A stretch of DNA of 64,000 nt from Nitrosomonadales bacterium (lineage in GTDB: Bacteria; Pseudomonadota; Gammaproteobacteria; Burkholderiales; Gallionellaceae), in contig JADKHS010000036.1 of NCBI GenBank assembly GCA_016721605.1, forward strand, positions 1-64,000. The letters run 5' to 3'. Made by a program: the position numbers and the translations under genes. Position 1 is the stretch's first letter, and every line of letters begins with the position of its first letter. Under the pieces are notes generated by a model. The model saw nothing but the letters and a program-made list of their open reading frames with translations, was not told the DNA's origin and made no database searches. Below are positions 1 through 9,874 of this stretch, piece after piece.

Positions 1-87
1 ACATCGCTTGCAGGTGATCAGGTATTTACCAGAATAGCAAACAAGTGAAAATTTTTAGAAGCCCATGCCAGGCAACAGCGAGTTTGT

Positions 88-2821
88 TTAATGCGCCGCT
101 TCCCAATTCTCGCCTTCACCCAGTCCAACTTCGTAGGCACCTTCAGCTCGGCCACATGGCACATCAGCCCAGGCAGATTTTCGTTTACTAGCGCCAATTC
201 ATTCTCCGGCACTTCGAGCACCAGTTCATCATGGACTTGCATGATAAGTCGCGTATGCAATTGTTCGCGCTCTATCCAATTTTGCACGGCGGCCATTGCC
301 AGCTTGATTAAATCTGCTGCGGTGCCCTGCATGGGGGCATTAATGGCGGCGCGTTCGGCAGCTTGGCGGCGCATGCCGTTGCCACCGTTAATTTCTGGCA
401 GCCACAATCTGCGGCCGAACACTGTTTCCACGTACCCTTGCTGCTTAGCCTGCTGGCGCGTGCGCTGCATGTAGTCGGCTACGCCGGGGTAGCGCATGAA
501 ATAGAGATCTATATATTGTTGCGCGGCACTACGCTCGATATTGAGTTGTGAAGCCAGGCCAAATGCGGACATGCCGTAGATAAGGCCGAAGTTGATGACC
601 TTGGCATAGCGGCGTTGCTCATTACTCACCGCATCCAGCGGGGTGGAAAAAACTTCTGCCGCAGTGGCGCGATGGATGTCCTCGGCATTCGCGAATGCCC
701 TGAGCAAGCCCTGGTCACCGGACAGGTGTGCCATGATGCGCAATTCGATTTGCGAATAGTCGGCAGAGACGATGCGGCTACCAGGCGGTGCGATGAACGC
801 TTCGCGAATGCGGCGCCCTTCCACTGTGCGCACTGGGATATTCTGCAAGTTGGGATCGCTGGAAGCCAATCGTCCTGTCACTGCCACAGCCTGCGAGTAG
901 CTGGTATGCACGCGCCCGGTTTCGCGGTTCACCATTTGCGGCAGCTTGTCGGTGTAAGTGGATTTAAGTTTTGCCATGCCACGATATTCGAGCAGGAGTT
1001 TGGGAAGCGGGTAATCCAGCGCCAGTTCCTGCAATACCTCTTCGTCAGTGGAGGGCGTGCCGCTGGGCGTTTTTCTTAACCGGCAGGCCGAGTTTATCAA
1101 ACAGGATTTCCTGGATTTGCTTGGGCGAGTTGAGGTTAAATGGCTGCCCCGCCGCCGTGTATGCCTGCGCTTCAATATTAATGAGTTTTTCGCCCAGTTC
1201 GCGGCTTTGTCCCGCCAGCTTGGCGCTGTCTATCAAGACGCCATTGCGCTCCATGATGTAGAGCACTTGCCGTGCCGGTAGTTCTATATCGCGGTACACC
1301 GCATCCAGTCTGCCTTGCATCTTGATCTGCGCAATGAGTGCTTGGTGCAGTTGCAGAATGATGTCGGCGTTTTCTGCTGCGTAATGTGTAGCGGTTGCCA
1401 AGTCCACTTGATCGAAGCAGATTTGTTTGGCGCCCTTGCCCACGATTTCGGCATAGCTTGCGGTCTTCACGCCGAGATGGCGCAGCGCAAGGCTATCCAA
1501 GTCATGCGGCTTGGCTTTCCAGCACGTAAGATTGCAGCAGTGTGTCCTCGGCGATGCCCGCAAGCTGAATAGCATGGTTGGCAAAGATGTGTTGGTCATA
1601 TTTGAGATCGTGCCCCAGTTTTTTGTGTTGTGCGCTTTCCAGCCACGGCTTGAGTTTTAATAGCGCATGTTCACGGCTGAGTTGATCGGGTGCCCCAGGG
1701 TAGTGGTACGCCAGTGGCAGATAGGCTGCGTGATGGGGTTGGATGGCAAATGAGATGCCCACCAGTTGCGCGCCCATCATGTCCAGTTCGGTGGTCTCGG
1801 TGTTTATGCTCACCAATTCGGCCTGCATGATTTTTTCCAGCCAGGTGTCGAGTTGCGTTTCCGTTAAGATCGTTTCGTAATGCACCGGGGTAGGCACAGG
1901 CGCTTCTTCAGCAAACATGCTGGCTTGCCGCATCCCATCCTCTTCTCCAACTTGTTTTGCTGAGGGCGAAGGCGCGGCATGAGAAAGTTCGCGTAGCCAA
2001 CTTTTGAAACCACAACGTTCAAACAGGCTGCGAAGTTGCGCGTTGTCCTGTGGTGGCGCTACCAGCTCATCAAAGTGTACGGGCAATTCAACATCGCACT
2101 TTACGGTAATTAGTATGCGGCCTTGTGGCAACCAGTCCAGCGCGTTGCGTAGGTTGTCCCCCACCACTCCGGAAATTTCGTGTGCATGGGCCATTAAGTT
2201 ATCCAACGTGCCATATTGCGTTAACCATTTGACAGCTGTCTTGGGGCCTACCTTGGGCACACCCGGCACGTTATCTACCGTGTCGCCGGTCAGTGTAAGG
2301 TAATCGACGATGCGTTCCGGCGGCAAACCGAATTTAGCCAGCACACCCGCTTCGTCCAGCGTTTCATTGCTCATGGTGTTAACCAGTTGCACTTGGCTGT
2401 TTACCAGTTGCGTCAGGTCTTTGTCGCCAGTGGAGATAATGCAGCGTGCTCCCCCCACTGTTGCCTGTTGTGCCAGCGTACCAATCACATCGTCCGCTTC
2501 CACTCCGGCTATCGTCAGGATATTCCAGCCGGAGGCGGCGATAAGCTGATGCAGTGGTGCAATTTGCGCGGCAAGGGGCTCTGGCATGGCAAGGCGATGC
2601 GCTTTGTAGTCGGCATATAAGTCATCACGAAAGGTTTTGCCTTTAGCGTCGAATACGCAGGCGCTATAATCCGCCGGGTAATCAGCGCGCAAGCGGCGTA
2701 ACATGTTAAGCACACCGTAGATGGCTCCGGTTGGCTCACCATGCGGGCTGCGCAAGTCAGGCATGGCATGGAATGCGCGATAAAGATAAGACGAGCCATC
2801 AACCAGCAGCAATGTTTTCAT
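88..2821 (-). CDS. polA: DNA polymerase I (frame broken by indels)
   Basis: Repair and Okazaki-fragment polymerase. Three consecutive open pieces together give the full family order: 5'-3' exonuclease (starts [20 protein letters not shown], with [12 protein letters not shown]), a 3'-5' exonuclease-like region, then the polymerase palm and fingers ([43 protein letters not shown]). Frame changes lie near 1560, at an A/T run near 1070, and near 140. Restoring the last one gives the usual C-terminus [10 protein letters not shown] and a stop at 88, hence about 911 residues, normal for the family. In the proofreading domain two acidic catalytic positions read Asn (NTE for DTE, YAAEN for YAAED). The gene is divergent from the LOG gene, 24 bases away. 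Identity is certain; the breaks are probably sequence errors. Confidence 0.95.
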
Positions 2822-2845
2822 TTTTTGTAAAAGGGTTCTTCAATC

Positions 2846-3562
2846 ATGAGCAATCAGTCCAAACTGCCTTCTTCAAAATTGCCGGAAGTGTGGAATTCAA
2901 AAGAGGCATGGCGTGTGTTCGGCATTATGTCAGAATTCGTCTCTGCCACTGACCGACTGAATATCATCCAGCCAGCCGTCAGCATTTTCGGCAGCGCACG
3001 CACCAAGCCGAATCATCCATATTACAAAAAAGCCGAAGAAATTGCGCGGCTGCTATCCGATGCGGGGTTTTCCGTTATTTCGGGCGGAGGGCCCGGTGTT
3101 ATGGAAGCGGCCAACAAAGGCGCATTCTATGGCAAATCACCCAGCGTAGGACTCAACATCCAATTACCGCACGAACAGCATAATAATCCCTACCAAAATA
3201 TCAGCCAGACTTTCCAGCACTTTTTCGTGCGCAAGGTCATGTTCGTTAAATTTGCCAGTGCCTATGTGGTCATGCCTGGCGGCTTTGGTACGCTGGACGA
3301 ACTGATGGAAGCACTCACTTTGGTGCAAACCGGCAAGACACGTCGCATTCCCATCATTCTGGTGGGAAGTGAATTTTGGCGCGGTATGCTGGACTGGTTC
3401 CGACAATCATTGCTCACCGAAGGCATGATCAGTCCGCAGGACATGGATTTGATTCAGGTGATTGATAATTCAGAAGAAGTCGTCAGTGCCATTTTCAACC
3501 ATTATGAGACCCGCGGCTTTGAGCTTTCCGAGGCTGAGCGTGAAATGCAGTTGAACCTGTGA
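2846..3562 (+). CDS. LOG-family protein (TIGR00730 type, Rossmann fold)
   Basis: A 238-residue member of the lysine-decarboxylase-like LOG family. Characterised relatives are nucleoside 5'-monophosphate phosphoribohydrolases that release the base from AMP or cytokinin ribotides. The diagnostic motif PGGFGTLDELMEAL is present at about residues 143-156, and the upstream glycine-rich loop SGGGPGVMEAANKG at about 78-91 fits the nucleotide site. The N-terminal 40 residues are longer than in the minimal plant-type LOG. The start ATG lies 24 bases from the polA start on the other strand, so a shared promoter region is likely. The physiological substrate cannot be read from the sequence. Confidence 0.88.
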   Translation: MSNQSKLPSSKLPEVWNSKEAWRVFGIMSEFVSATDRLNIIQPAVSIFGSARTKPNHPYYKKAEEIARLLSDAGFSVISGGGPGVMEAANKGAFYGKSPSVGLNIQLPHEQHNNPYQNISQTFQHFFVRKVMFVKFASAYVVMPGGFGTLDELMEALTLVQTGKTRRIPIILVGSEFWRGMLDWFRQSLLTEGMISPQDMDLIQVIDNSEEVVSAIFNHYETRGFELSEAEREMQLNL

Positions 3563-3645
3563 TGGAAAGCAAAAATGTTGGAACAAGCACAAAGAGTGGG
3601 ACGTTTAAAGCAGTCTTTTCCTTGCTTATCGGCTAGAATGCGGCC

Positions 3646-4065
3646 ATGAAAAATCTCCGGGGGAATATGATGCGCCTGATTACCACCTTATTCCTGAGCG
3701 GCCTGCTCAGCACCGCCTCTGCCGCACAGCTGCTGCCCGGCCTGCAACCATTGCCACCGCCGCCGCCCCTTGATGTGAACGCCCACGATTCTAATTTATT
3801 GCCGTTGCCACTCCAGTCGCCCCAATTGCCTGTTGATGACAGCACGCAAGACGCTGCCCTGGGTCAGGAAGTTACCGTCACCAAGCAGGCTGAACAGACC
3901 GTGGAAGAATACCGCGCTGGCGGAAAGCTTTATATGATCAAAATTACTCCGAAAGTTGGACCCCCCTATTATTTGGTGGATGACGTTGGCGATGGCAAAT
4001 TTTCACATTATCAAAATCTGGATTCAGGTTTTCGTCCACCTCGCTGGGTTATCCACAGATTCTGA
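3646..4065 (+). CDS. DUF2782 secreted/periplasmic protein
   Basis: A 139-residue protein with an N-terminal signal sequence (MRLITTLFLSGLLSTASA, probable cleavage after ASA). A Pro/Leu-rich linker follows (LPPPPP), then the conserved DUF2782 block with EYRAGGKLYMIKITP and a C-terminal PPYYLVDDVGDG...PPRWVIHRF. The Met at 3670 directly precedes the hydrophobic core and is a plausible alternative start to 3646. In betaproteobacteria this domain commonly sits between polA and thrB, as here. The thrB start is 15 bases after its stop, suggesting an operon. Function is unknown; location in the envelope is inferred from the signal peptide. Confidence 0.85.
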   Translation: MKNLRGNMMRLITTLFLSGLLSTASAAQLLPGLQPLPPPPPLDVNAHDSNLLPLPLQSPQLPVDDSTQDAALGQEVTVTKQAEQTVEEYRAGGKLYMIKITPKVGPPYYLVDDVGDGKFSHYQNLDSGFRPPRWVIHRF

Positions 4066-4080
4066 TACGAGTTCCGAAAT

Positions 4081-5025
4081 ATGGCAGTTTTTACCCGTGT
4101 CACCGAGCCAGAACTTATCTCTTGGCTAGAAAATTATTCGTTAGGCCAATTACTGGAATTGCAAGGTATTGCCTCGGGCATCGAGAACACCAACTACTTT
4201 GTTACTACCAGCAATGGCCGCTTCGTGCTGACGCTGTTCGAAAAACTTGCGACCAGCGAACTGCCGTCCTACCTCAATCTGATGTCCCATTTGGCCCGCC
4301 ACGCCATTCCTTGCCCCAGCCCGGTGGCCAATCGGCACAATCAATTCTTGAGCGAACTAAATGGCAAGCCCGCGTGCATTGTCAGCCGTTTATCAGGCAA
4401 GTCATTGATACACCCAGAGGTGATCCACTGTGCCGCTATAGGTGAAATGCTGGGCCGATTGCACAATGCGGCACGGGACTTTGCGGAAACCATGCCTAAC
4501 TCACATGATGCAATTTGGCGTGCACGTGCTGCGCAACAAGTTACACCGTTTCTATCACCGCAGGACTTGGCGTTACTGGAAAGCGAGGTTGCATTCCACG
4601 GGAAGCACACACTTGCTGCGCTACCACAAGGCGTGATCCATGCCGACCTATTCCGCGACAACGTCTTGCTTGATGGTGCGCGCATCGGCGGCCTGATCGA
4701 TTTCTATTTTGCTTGTAACGACAGTCTTTTATACGATGTGGCCATTACCGTGAACGACTGGTGCATGGGCGCAGACAGCACTCTGGATGAGGCGCGCACT
4801 CAAGCCCTGCTACAGGCCTACCATGCGGTGCGGCCATTACAAAAAGAAGAGCAGGCTGCTTGGCCAATTGCCTTACGTGCAGTAGCACTGCGTTTCTGGC
4901 TATCACGCCTGTACGATATGCACTTGCCACGTGAAAATGAGCTAATACACGCACATAACCCAGATCAATTTAAATACATTCTGCAGCGGCACATCACCGC
5001 GAACAGCAATGTTATTTTGCTATAA
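4081..5025 (+). CDS. thrB: Homoserine kinase, choline-kinase-like type
   Basis: Phosphorylates L-homoserine in threonine synthesis. The 314-residue protein has the aminoglycoside-phosphotransferase-like fold of the ThrB found in pseudomonads and betaproteobacteria rather than the GHMP-type enzyme of enterics. GIASGIENTNYFV lies near the N-terminus, the catalytic loop is GVIHADLFRDNVLL at about residues 182-195, and the metal-binding GLIDFYFACND follows. Length and full set of motifs are normal. It is placed between the DUF2782 gene and a membrane-protein gene with short gaps of 15 and 10 bases, indicating one transcript. Confidence 0.93.
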   Translation: MAVFTRVTEPELISWLENYSLGQLLELQGIASGIENTNYFVTTSNGRFVLTLFEKLATSELPSYLNLMSHLARHAIPCPSPVANRHNQFLSELNGKPACIVSRLSGKSLIHPEVIHCAAIGEMLGRLHNAARDFAETMPNSHDAIWRARAAQQVTPFLSPQDLALLESEVAFHGKHTLAALPQGVIHADLFRDNVLLDGARIGGLIDFYFACNDSLLYDVAITVNDWCMGADSTLDEARTQALLQAYHAVRPLQKEEQAAWPIALRAVALRFWLSRLYDMHLPRENELIHAHNPDQFKYILQRHITANSNVILL

Positions 5026-5035
5026 CGAGGCAAAC

Positions 5036-5794
5036 ATGGAGGCGCGAAAAGTCAATATTGCCAATGGCTGGCTGTGGATAAAGCAGGGATACTGGTTGTT
5101 CAAAAAAAGTCCGGTGCTGTGGGTGGTTTTAGCGACAGTCGGGGTAACCGGATTGCTCGGCATTTCCACCATCCCGGTAATCGGCGACCCGTTAGCTACC
5201 CTGCTATTCCCGATCCTGCTCGCTGGCTACATGGTTGGCTGCCGTGCGCTGGAACATGATGAAGAACTGGAGCTGCCGCATTTGTTCGCTGGATTCCACA
5301 ACAATACTTCGCAACTGGTCACATTAGGCGGTATCAGCTTGGTTAGCCAAATGCTGATATTAGGTGTGATGATGCTCACTGGCGGCGCTACCCTGGTAAG
5401 TATCCTGATGAGCGGCAAGCCGGTGGATAACCCGGAAATTCTAGTACAAGCCACTGTAGGCGCGGGCATAGCACTGATGTTGGGCATGGTATTGTTCAGC
5501 ATGTTGCTAATGTCAATGCAGTTTGCCCCGATGTTGGTGATTTTTGACAAAATGTCGCCTGTGGACGCACTGAAAACCAGCCTACGAGCTTGTCTGCGTA
5601 ACATCCTTCCGCTATCGTTGTATGGCGCGATGATGTTACTTTTTATGATATTCGCCACCATGCCAATGATGCTAGGCTGGCTTCTTTTACTGCCAGTGAT
5701 GATCAGCTCAATGTACGCTATCTATCGTAATTTATTTCCAACCCCAACGGAGATAGCTATTCTTGAGGGTGAAATAATTACACGCAACCAGTAA
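5036..5794 (+). CDS. BPSS1780-type integral membrane protein
   Basis: About 252 residues and strongly hydrophobic. It begins MEARKVNIANGWLWIKQGYWLFKKSP, followed by roughly six membrane segments (VLWVVLATVGVTGLLG, LLFPILLAGYMVG, MLILGVMMLTGGATL, ALMLGMVLFSMLLMS and others). This pattern matches the BPSS1780 family of uncharacterised membrane proteins. The start at 5036 is chosen over an upstream in-frame codon at 5009 because the latter lies within thrB and CGAGG at 5026-5030 makes a weak ribosome site in front of 5036. It is the last gene of the DUF2782-thrB operon. No transport substrate can be inferred. Confidence 0.75.
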   Translation: MEARKVNIANGWLWIKQGYWLFKKSPVLWVVLATVGVTGLLGISTIPVIGDPLATLLFPILLAGYMVGCRALEHDEELELPHLFAGFHNNTSQLVTLGGISLVSQMLILGVMMLTGGATLVSILMSGKPVDNPEILVQATVGAGIALMLGMVLFSMLLMSMQFAPMLVIFDKMSPVDALKTSLRACLRNILPLSLYGAMMLLFMIFATMPMMLGWLLLLPVMISSMYAIYRNLFPTPTEIAILEGEIITRNQ

Positions 5795-6220
5795 CAACGC
5801 AGCTATGGATCCAGCCTCTCGTTGCAGTTAATCCAACAGTCAGGTCCACACGGGCAAACCGACACAGTCGTCACAGCTCGACTATTATTTAACGGCGACC
5901 CAGACCAGCTCAAACTATCGGTAAACTTAAGTGCGCTCGGTCGATTTGATTGAGTGCACACGCTATGTGTAGAGCAGACGGGGATGGTTAGCGTCAGTAC
6001 CTAATCAGCGGCGAAGATTCGGCTATTTAATCAATTGGATTGGGCCGCAAATAGGTCTATCTAAGGCTTGTTGTGTGGAAACTGGATCCCGCCTATTTTT
6101 ATAGTTACCTAAGTTAAAATGATCAGCGTAGTTGTGGATGCCGGACACTTTTAAGCATCGCATTGCGTTTTACTTGGGGTTTGAAAATACCCCCGATGAC
6201 CGTTATCAAGGAGAGATTTG
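5795..6220. other. Intergenic region without a recognisable gene
   Basis: The 426 bases hold no coding frame of quality on either strand. The only notable point is a ribosome-binding sequence AAGGAGAG at 6208-6215, five bases before the next ATG at 6221. A short GCCGGACACTT at 6139-6149 has its reverse complement AGTGTCCGGC near 11513. That is too short to call an element. Confidence 0.6.
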
Positions 6221-6778
6221 ATGGTAAGTTTACAGCCGCCAGTTTGCGATTTTGGATGGAAGGCGCACGAATTTAACTTGTGTGGTGTGGATGGAAAGCG
6301 CTACACCCCGAAAAATACATGTGGCAAGCATGGACTGCTGGTTATGTTTATTTGCAACCATTGTCCCTATGTAAAATCCATCCGTGACCGCATTGTGCGG
6401 GATACCCGCGAGCTGCTGCAACATGGCATTAACAGCATCGCCATCATGTCGAATGACTCTGCGGAATATGAGGAAGACTCATTCGAAAATATGCAAAAAA
6501 TAGCTCAGCAATATGGCTATCCATTTCCCTATGTGTGGGACGAGACACAGCAAGTTGCGAAGAATTATGGAGCAGTTTGCACGCCAGATTTTTTTGGCTT
6601 TAATGCCCAATTGGAATTGCAATACCGTGGTCGGCTGGATGCCTCACGCAAGGAAGCGGTGCCGGATGTACCGCGTGATTTGTTTAATGCCATGGTGCAA
6701 ATAGCGCAAACTGGCAAGGGGCCACTAGAGCAGATCGCTAGCATGGGTTGTTCTATTAAATGGAAAAGCGAAGCATAA
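6221..6778 (+). CDS. Thioredoxin-like peroxiredoxin-family protein
   Basis: A 185-residue protein of the AhpC/TSA-redoxin superfamily. The motif CNHCPYVKSIRDRIVRDT around residues 45-62 is typical of the PRX_like1 group, in which a CxxC pair replaces the single peroxidatic Cys. SNDSAEYEEDSFENM and YGAVCTPDFFGFNAQ supply the cis-Pro region; the full thioredoxin core is present. No signal peptide, so it should be cytoplasmic. The start at 6221 is fixed by AAGGAGAG at 6208-6215; a TTG three bases earlier is less likely. A reducing or peroxidase role is inferred from the family; the substrate is unknown. Confidence 0.85.
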   Translation: MVSLQPPVCDFGWKAHEFNLCGVDGKRYTPKNTCGKHGLLVMFICNHCPYVKSIRDRIVRDTRELLQHGINSIAIMSNDSAEYEEDSFENMQKIAQQYGYPFPYVWDETQQVAKNYGAVCTPDFFGFNAQLELQYRGRLDASRKEAVPDVPRDLFNAMVQIAQTGKGPLEQIASMGCSIKWKSEA

Positions 6779-7004
6779 GCCTGGATTCGTCTTTATTGAA
6801 TTGAGCACCGTTTTGTGGGTTGATGCCTATAATTTTTCCCTGTTTTGTGGCTGAACTATGTACATGCAAACAATAGATGCCGCGTTTTTAAGTAACCAGC
6901 CCAATTTAAGCCGTATTGACCTGTCGGTTTTGTGCCGGTTGGCGCACACGGCCAGACTCGTTAAGCGGTTGCAATGACGTTGAACATTATGAAAGGCAGT
7001 TGAC

Positions 7005-8377
7005 GTGCAGATATTGATACTCGGGGCAGGACAGGTTGGTTCAACAGTAGCGGAGAGTTTGGTTGGAGAAAACAACGATATCACCGTGGTTGATACTGAC
7101 GTGGAAAAATTACGCTTGCTGCAAGACCGTTTTGATCTACGCACCCTAGTGGGAAATGCTTCCCATCCTTCTGTATTGGAGCAGGCGGGTATTGCAGATG
7201 TTGATATGTTGCTAGCTGTTACGCAAAGCGATGAGGTTAATATGGTGGCCTGCAAACTTGCCGCCAGCCTATATAACACGCCGACTAAAATTGCCCGCAT
7301 TCGCGCTGCGAATTATCTGGAACATCCTGAAATATTTAGTACCGATAATTTTTGTGTCGATTTTTCCATTTGCCCGGAACAGATACTCACTGACTACATC
7401 AATAAATTAATTGAGTTTCCAGAGGCCCTGCAAGTGCTGGAATTCGCTAGTGGCAAGGTGTCCCTAGTGGCGGTCAAGGCGTTTGAGGGAGGCCCTCTGG
7501 TCGGACGGGAATTGCGTTACCTACGCACGCATATGCCCCATGTTGATACTCGCGTTGCGGCAATTTTCCGTCAAGACAGGCCAATTGCTCCTGAAGCCAG
7601 TACGGTATTCAAGGCGGGTGACGAGGTTTTTTTTATTGCCGCAACTGAAAATATCCGTACTGTGTTGAAAGAGTGGCGCCACATGGATAAGCCAGCCAAA
7701 CGAGTGATGATTGTAGGTGGTGGCAATATAGGATATAGGCTGGCGCGAGCGCTGGAGCGCGATTATCAAGTTAAGCTTATAGAGCACAACAAAAAAGCAT
7801 GTGAGCGACTGTCAGCCGAACTGACCCATACGTTGGTACTTTGTGGCGATGGAACCGATGAAAACCTGCTGGCGTCCGAACACATAGCTGATGTGGATGT
7901 GTTTTGTTCCCTGACGAATGATGACGAGAACAATATCATGTCTGCGCTGCTAGCTAAAAAGGAGGGGCACGCAAAGTACTTTCATTGATCAATCGTAGTT
8001 CGTATGTTGATTTAGTGCAGGGTGGCAAGATAGATATTGCATTATCACCGGCCCACGTAACGATAGGCTCATTGCTCGCCTACGTGCGCCAAGGCGATGT
8101 GGCAGTGGTGCATGCGCTTAGGCGCGGAGCAGCAGAAGCGCTGGAGATGGTGGTACATGGCGAGCGGCAGTCGTCTAAAGTTGTAGGGCGGCGCATTGAT
8201 GAAATTGAATTGCCTAAAGGCGCGACTATCGGCACGATAGTGCGTGGTGAGCAGGTAATCATGGGGCACCACGACACGGTGATTGAGGCGGACGACCATG
8301 TCATCGTATTCGTGATCAACAAAAAGATGATTAGCAAGGTCGAGAAATTGTTTCAGGTCGACATAGGATTCTTTTAA
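7005..8377 (+). CDS. trkA: Trk potassium uptake regulatory subunit TrkA (one frameshift)
   Basis: Cytoplasmic NAD(H)-binding regulatory component of the Trk K+ channel. Two RCK halves are visible: Rossmann GAGQVGSTVAESL at the start and VGGGNIGYRLARAL near residue 236, each followed by a TrkA_C region. Translation from GTG 7005 stops at 7988, while the rest (INRSSYVDLVQGGKIDIALSP onwards) continues in another frame to 8377. Adding one G at the GG/G site near 7976 reads AKVLSLINRSSY and restores a 458-residue protein, the usual length. The stop overlaps the trkH start (TAATG), so the two genes are translationally coupled. Confidence 0.93.
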
Positions 8378-9834
8378 TGCAGCGTTTGTTAACAGTTGTT
8401 CACGCACTTGGCATGATGTTAATCGTGTTTAGCGTAACGTATATATTCCCTATTGGTACATCGCTGATTTATCAAGATGGCACATTGATAGATTTTGTTC
8501 TGGCGATGGTAATGACATTTGCGGCGGGTTGCTTGATGTGGATGCTTACACGTCGCAACAAAGGCGAGCTGTCCATTCGCCATGGCTATTTTCTGGTAGT
8601 GATGATGTGGACGGCGATGCCTGCTTTTGCCACGCTGCCGTTATTGCTAGTGGCCAACGGCCTGTCGTTCACCGACGCTTACTTTGAAACGATGTCTGGC
8701 ATGACAACCACGGGCGCGACTGTGTTGGCCGGGCTGGACACTTTGCCACCTGCCATTAACCTGTGGCGACACGAATTGGTCTGGTTGGGTGGCATGGGTA
8801 TTATCGTGCTTGCGGTGGCAATTTTACCTTTGCTTGGCGTCGGTGGCCGCCAGTTGTATAAGGCGGAAACACCCGGCCCGATGAAGGATTCCACCCTCAC
8901 CCCGCGTATTACTGAAACCGCACGCAATTTATGGCTGGTATATCTTTGTATTACCGTGGTTTGCACCATATCGCTAAACGTGGCAGGGATGTCCTGGCTG
9001 GATGCTATATGCCATGCGTTTTCCACGATGGGGTTGGGTGGGTTTTCCACGCATGACGCTAGTGTAGGATACTTTAACTCTGCTGTTATCGAATTTGTGC
9101 TGATCGTATTTATGCTGCTGGCAGCAATGAATTTCGCGACGCACTTTCTGGTATGGCGCGCAAAGAGCTTGAAACTATATTTGCGTGACACCGAGGCTCT
9201 TGCCACCATAATATTGATATTGATGAGCTGCTTAGGCATCGGTATATTTCTATGGTGGCATCGGATTTACCCGAGTTTCTGGACGGCGCTAAGGCACGCA
9301 AGTTTTAATCTGGTCTCGATTGCGACCGACTGTGGCTTCGCCAGTGTGGATTTTAACGGCTGGCCCATGTTTGCGCCGTTGTGGATGCTGTTTTTGAGTT
9401 GTATTTCCGCCAGTTCCGGTTCTACTGGAGGCGGTATTAAAATGATTCGCACGTTGATTTTAATTAAGCAGGCAGAGTATTCGTTTCTCAAACTGTTGCA
9501 CCCGGCCGCAATAAGTCCATTAAAAATTGGCAGCCGCGTGGTGCCAGACAATATCGTGCTTTCGGTATTGGGTTTTATCTTTCTTTATTTCATGAGCGTA
9601 GTCGTACTGACCTTTGCGTTGGTGATCAGTGGATTGGATTTCGTATCCGCTTTCTCAGGGATAATTGCTTGTATAAACAATGCTGGCCCTGGTTTGGGGA
9701 TATTGGGTCCGGCAAGCAACTACGGGGTCTTGAGTGATTTTCAAACTTGGGTATGTACCGTGGCCATGTTAATTGGGCGCTTGGAAATAGTGACCGTCCT
9801 GATTATCTTTACTCCGCATTTTTGGCGGAGGTAA
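8377..9834 (+). CDS. trkH: Trk potassium uptake channel subunit TrkH
   Basis: Inner-membrane K+ translocating subunit, 485 residues. The four pore-loop repeats with their selectivity glycines are visible: MTTTGATVL, MGLGGFSTHD, TDCGFASVD and NNAGPGLG. They are separated by paired membrane helices. It ends GRLEIVTVLIIFTPHFWRR, which is the canonical C-terminus. The ATG overlaps the trkA stop by one base. With trkA this forms a complete low-affinity K+ uptake unit. No interruption is seen. Confidence 0.95.
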   Translation: MQRLLTVVHALGMMLIVFSVTYIFPIGTSLIYQDGTLIDFVLAMVMTFAAGCLMWMLTRRNKGELSIRHGYFLVVMMWTAMPAFATLPLLLVANGLSFTDAYFETMSGMTTTGATVLAGLDTLPPAINLWRHELVWLGGMGIIVLAVAILPLLGVGGRQLYKAETPGPMKDSTLTPRITETARNLWLVYLCITVVCTISLNVAGMSWLDAICHAFSTMGLGGFSTHDASVGYFNSAVIEFVLIVFMLLAAMNFATHFLVWRAKSLKLYLRDTEALATIILILMSCLGIGIFLWWHRIYPSFWTALRHASFNLVSIATDCGFASVDFNGWPMFAPLWMLFLSCISASSGSTGGGIKMIRTLILIKQAEYSFLKLLHPAAISPLKIGSRVVPDNIVLSVLGFIFLYFMSVVVLTFALVISGLDFVSAFSGIIACINNAGPGLGILGPASNYGVLSDFQTWVCTVAMLIGRLEIVTVLIIFTPHFWRR

Positions 9835-9874
9835 TCTAATATTTCATAAATTTTGTGCATAGCTAGGGCTAGTG

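Noticed and set aside
615..1079. 154-codon plus-strand frame opposite polA
   Set aside because: It lies fully against conserved polymerase motifs on the other strand and has no family features.
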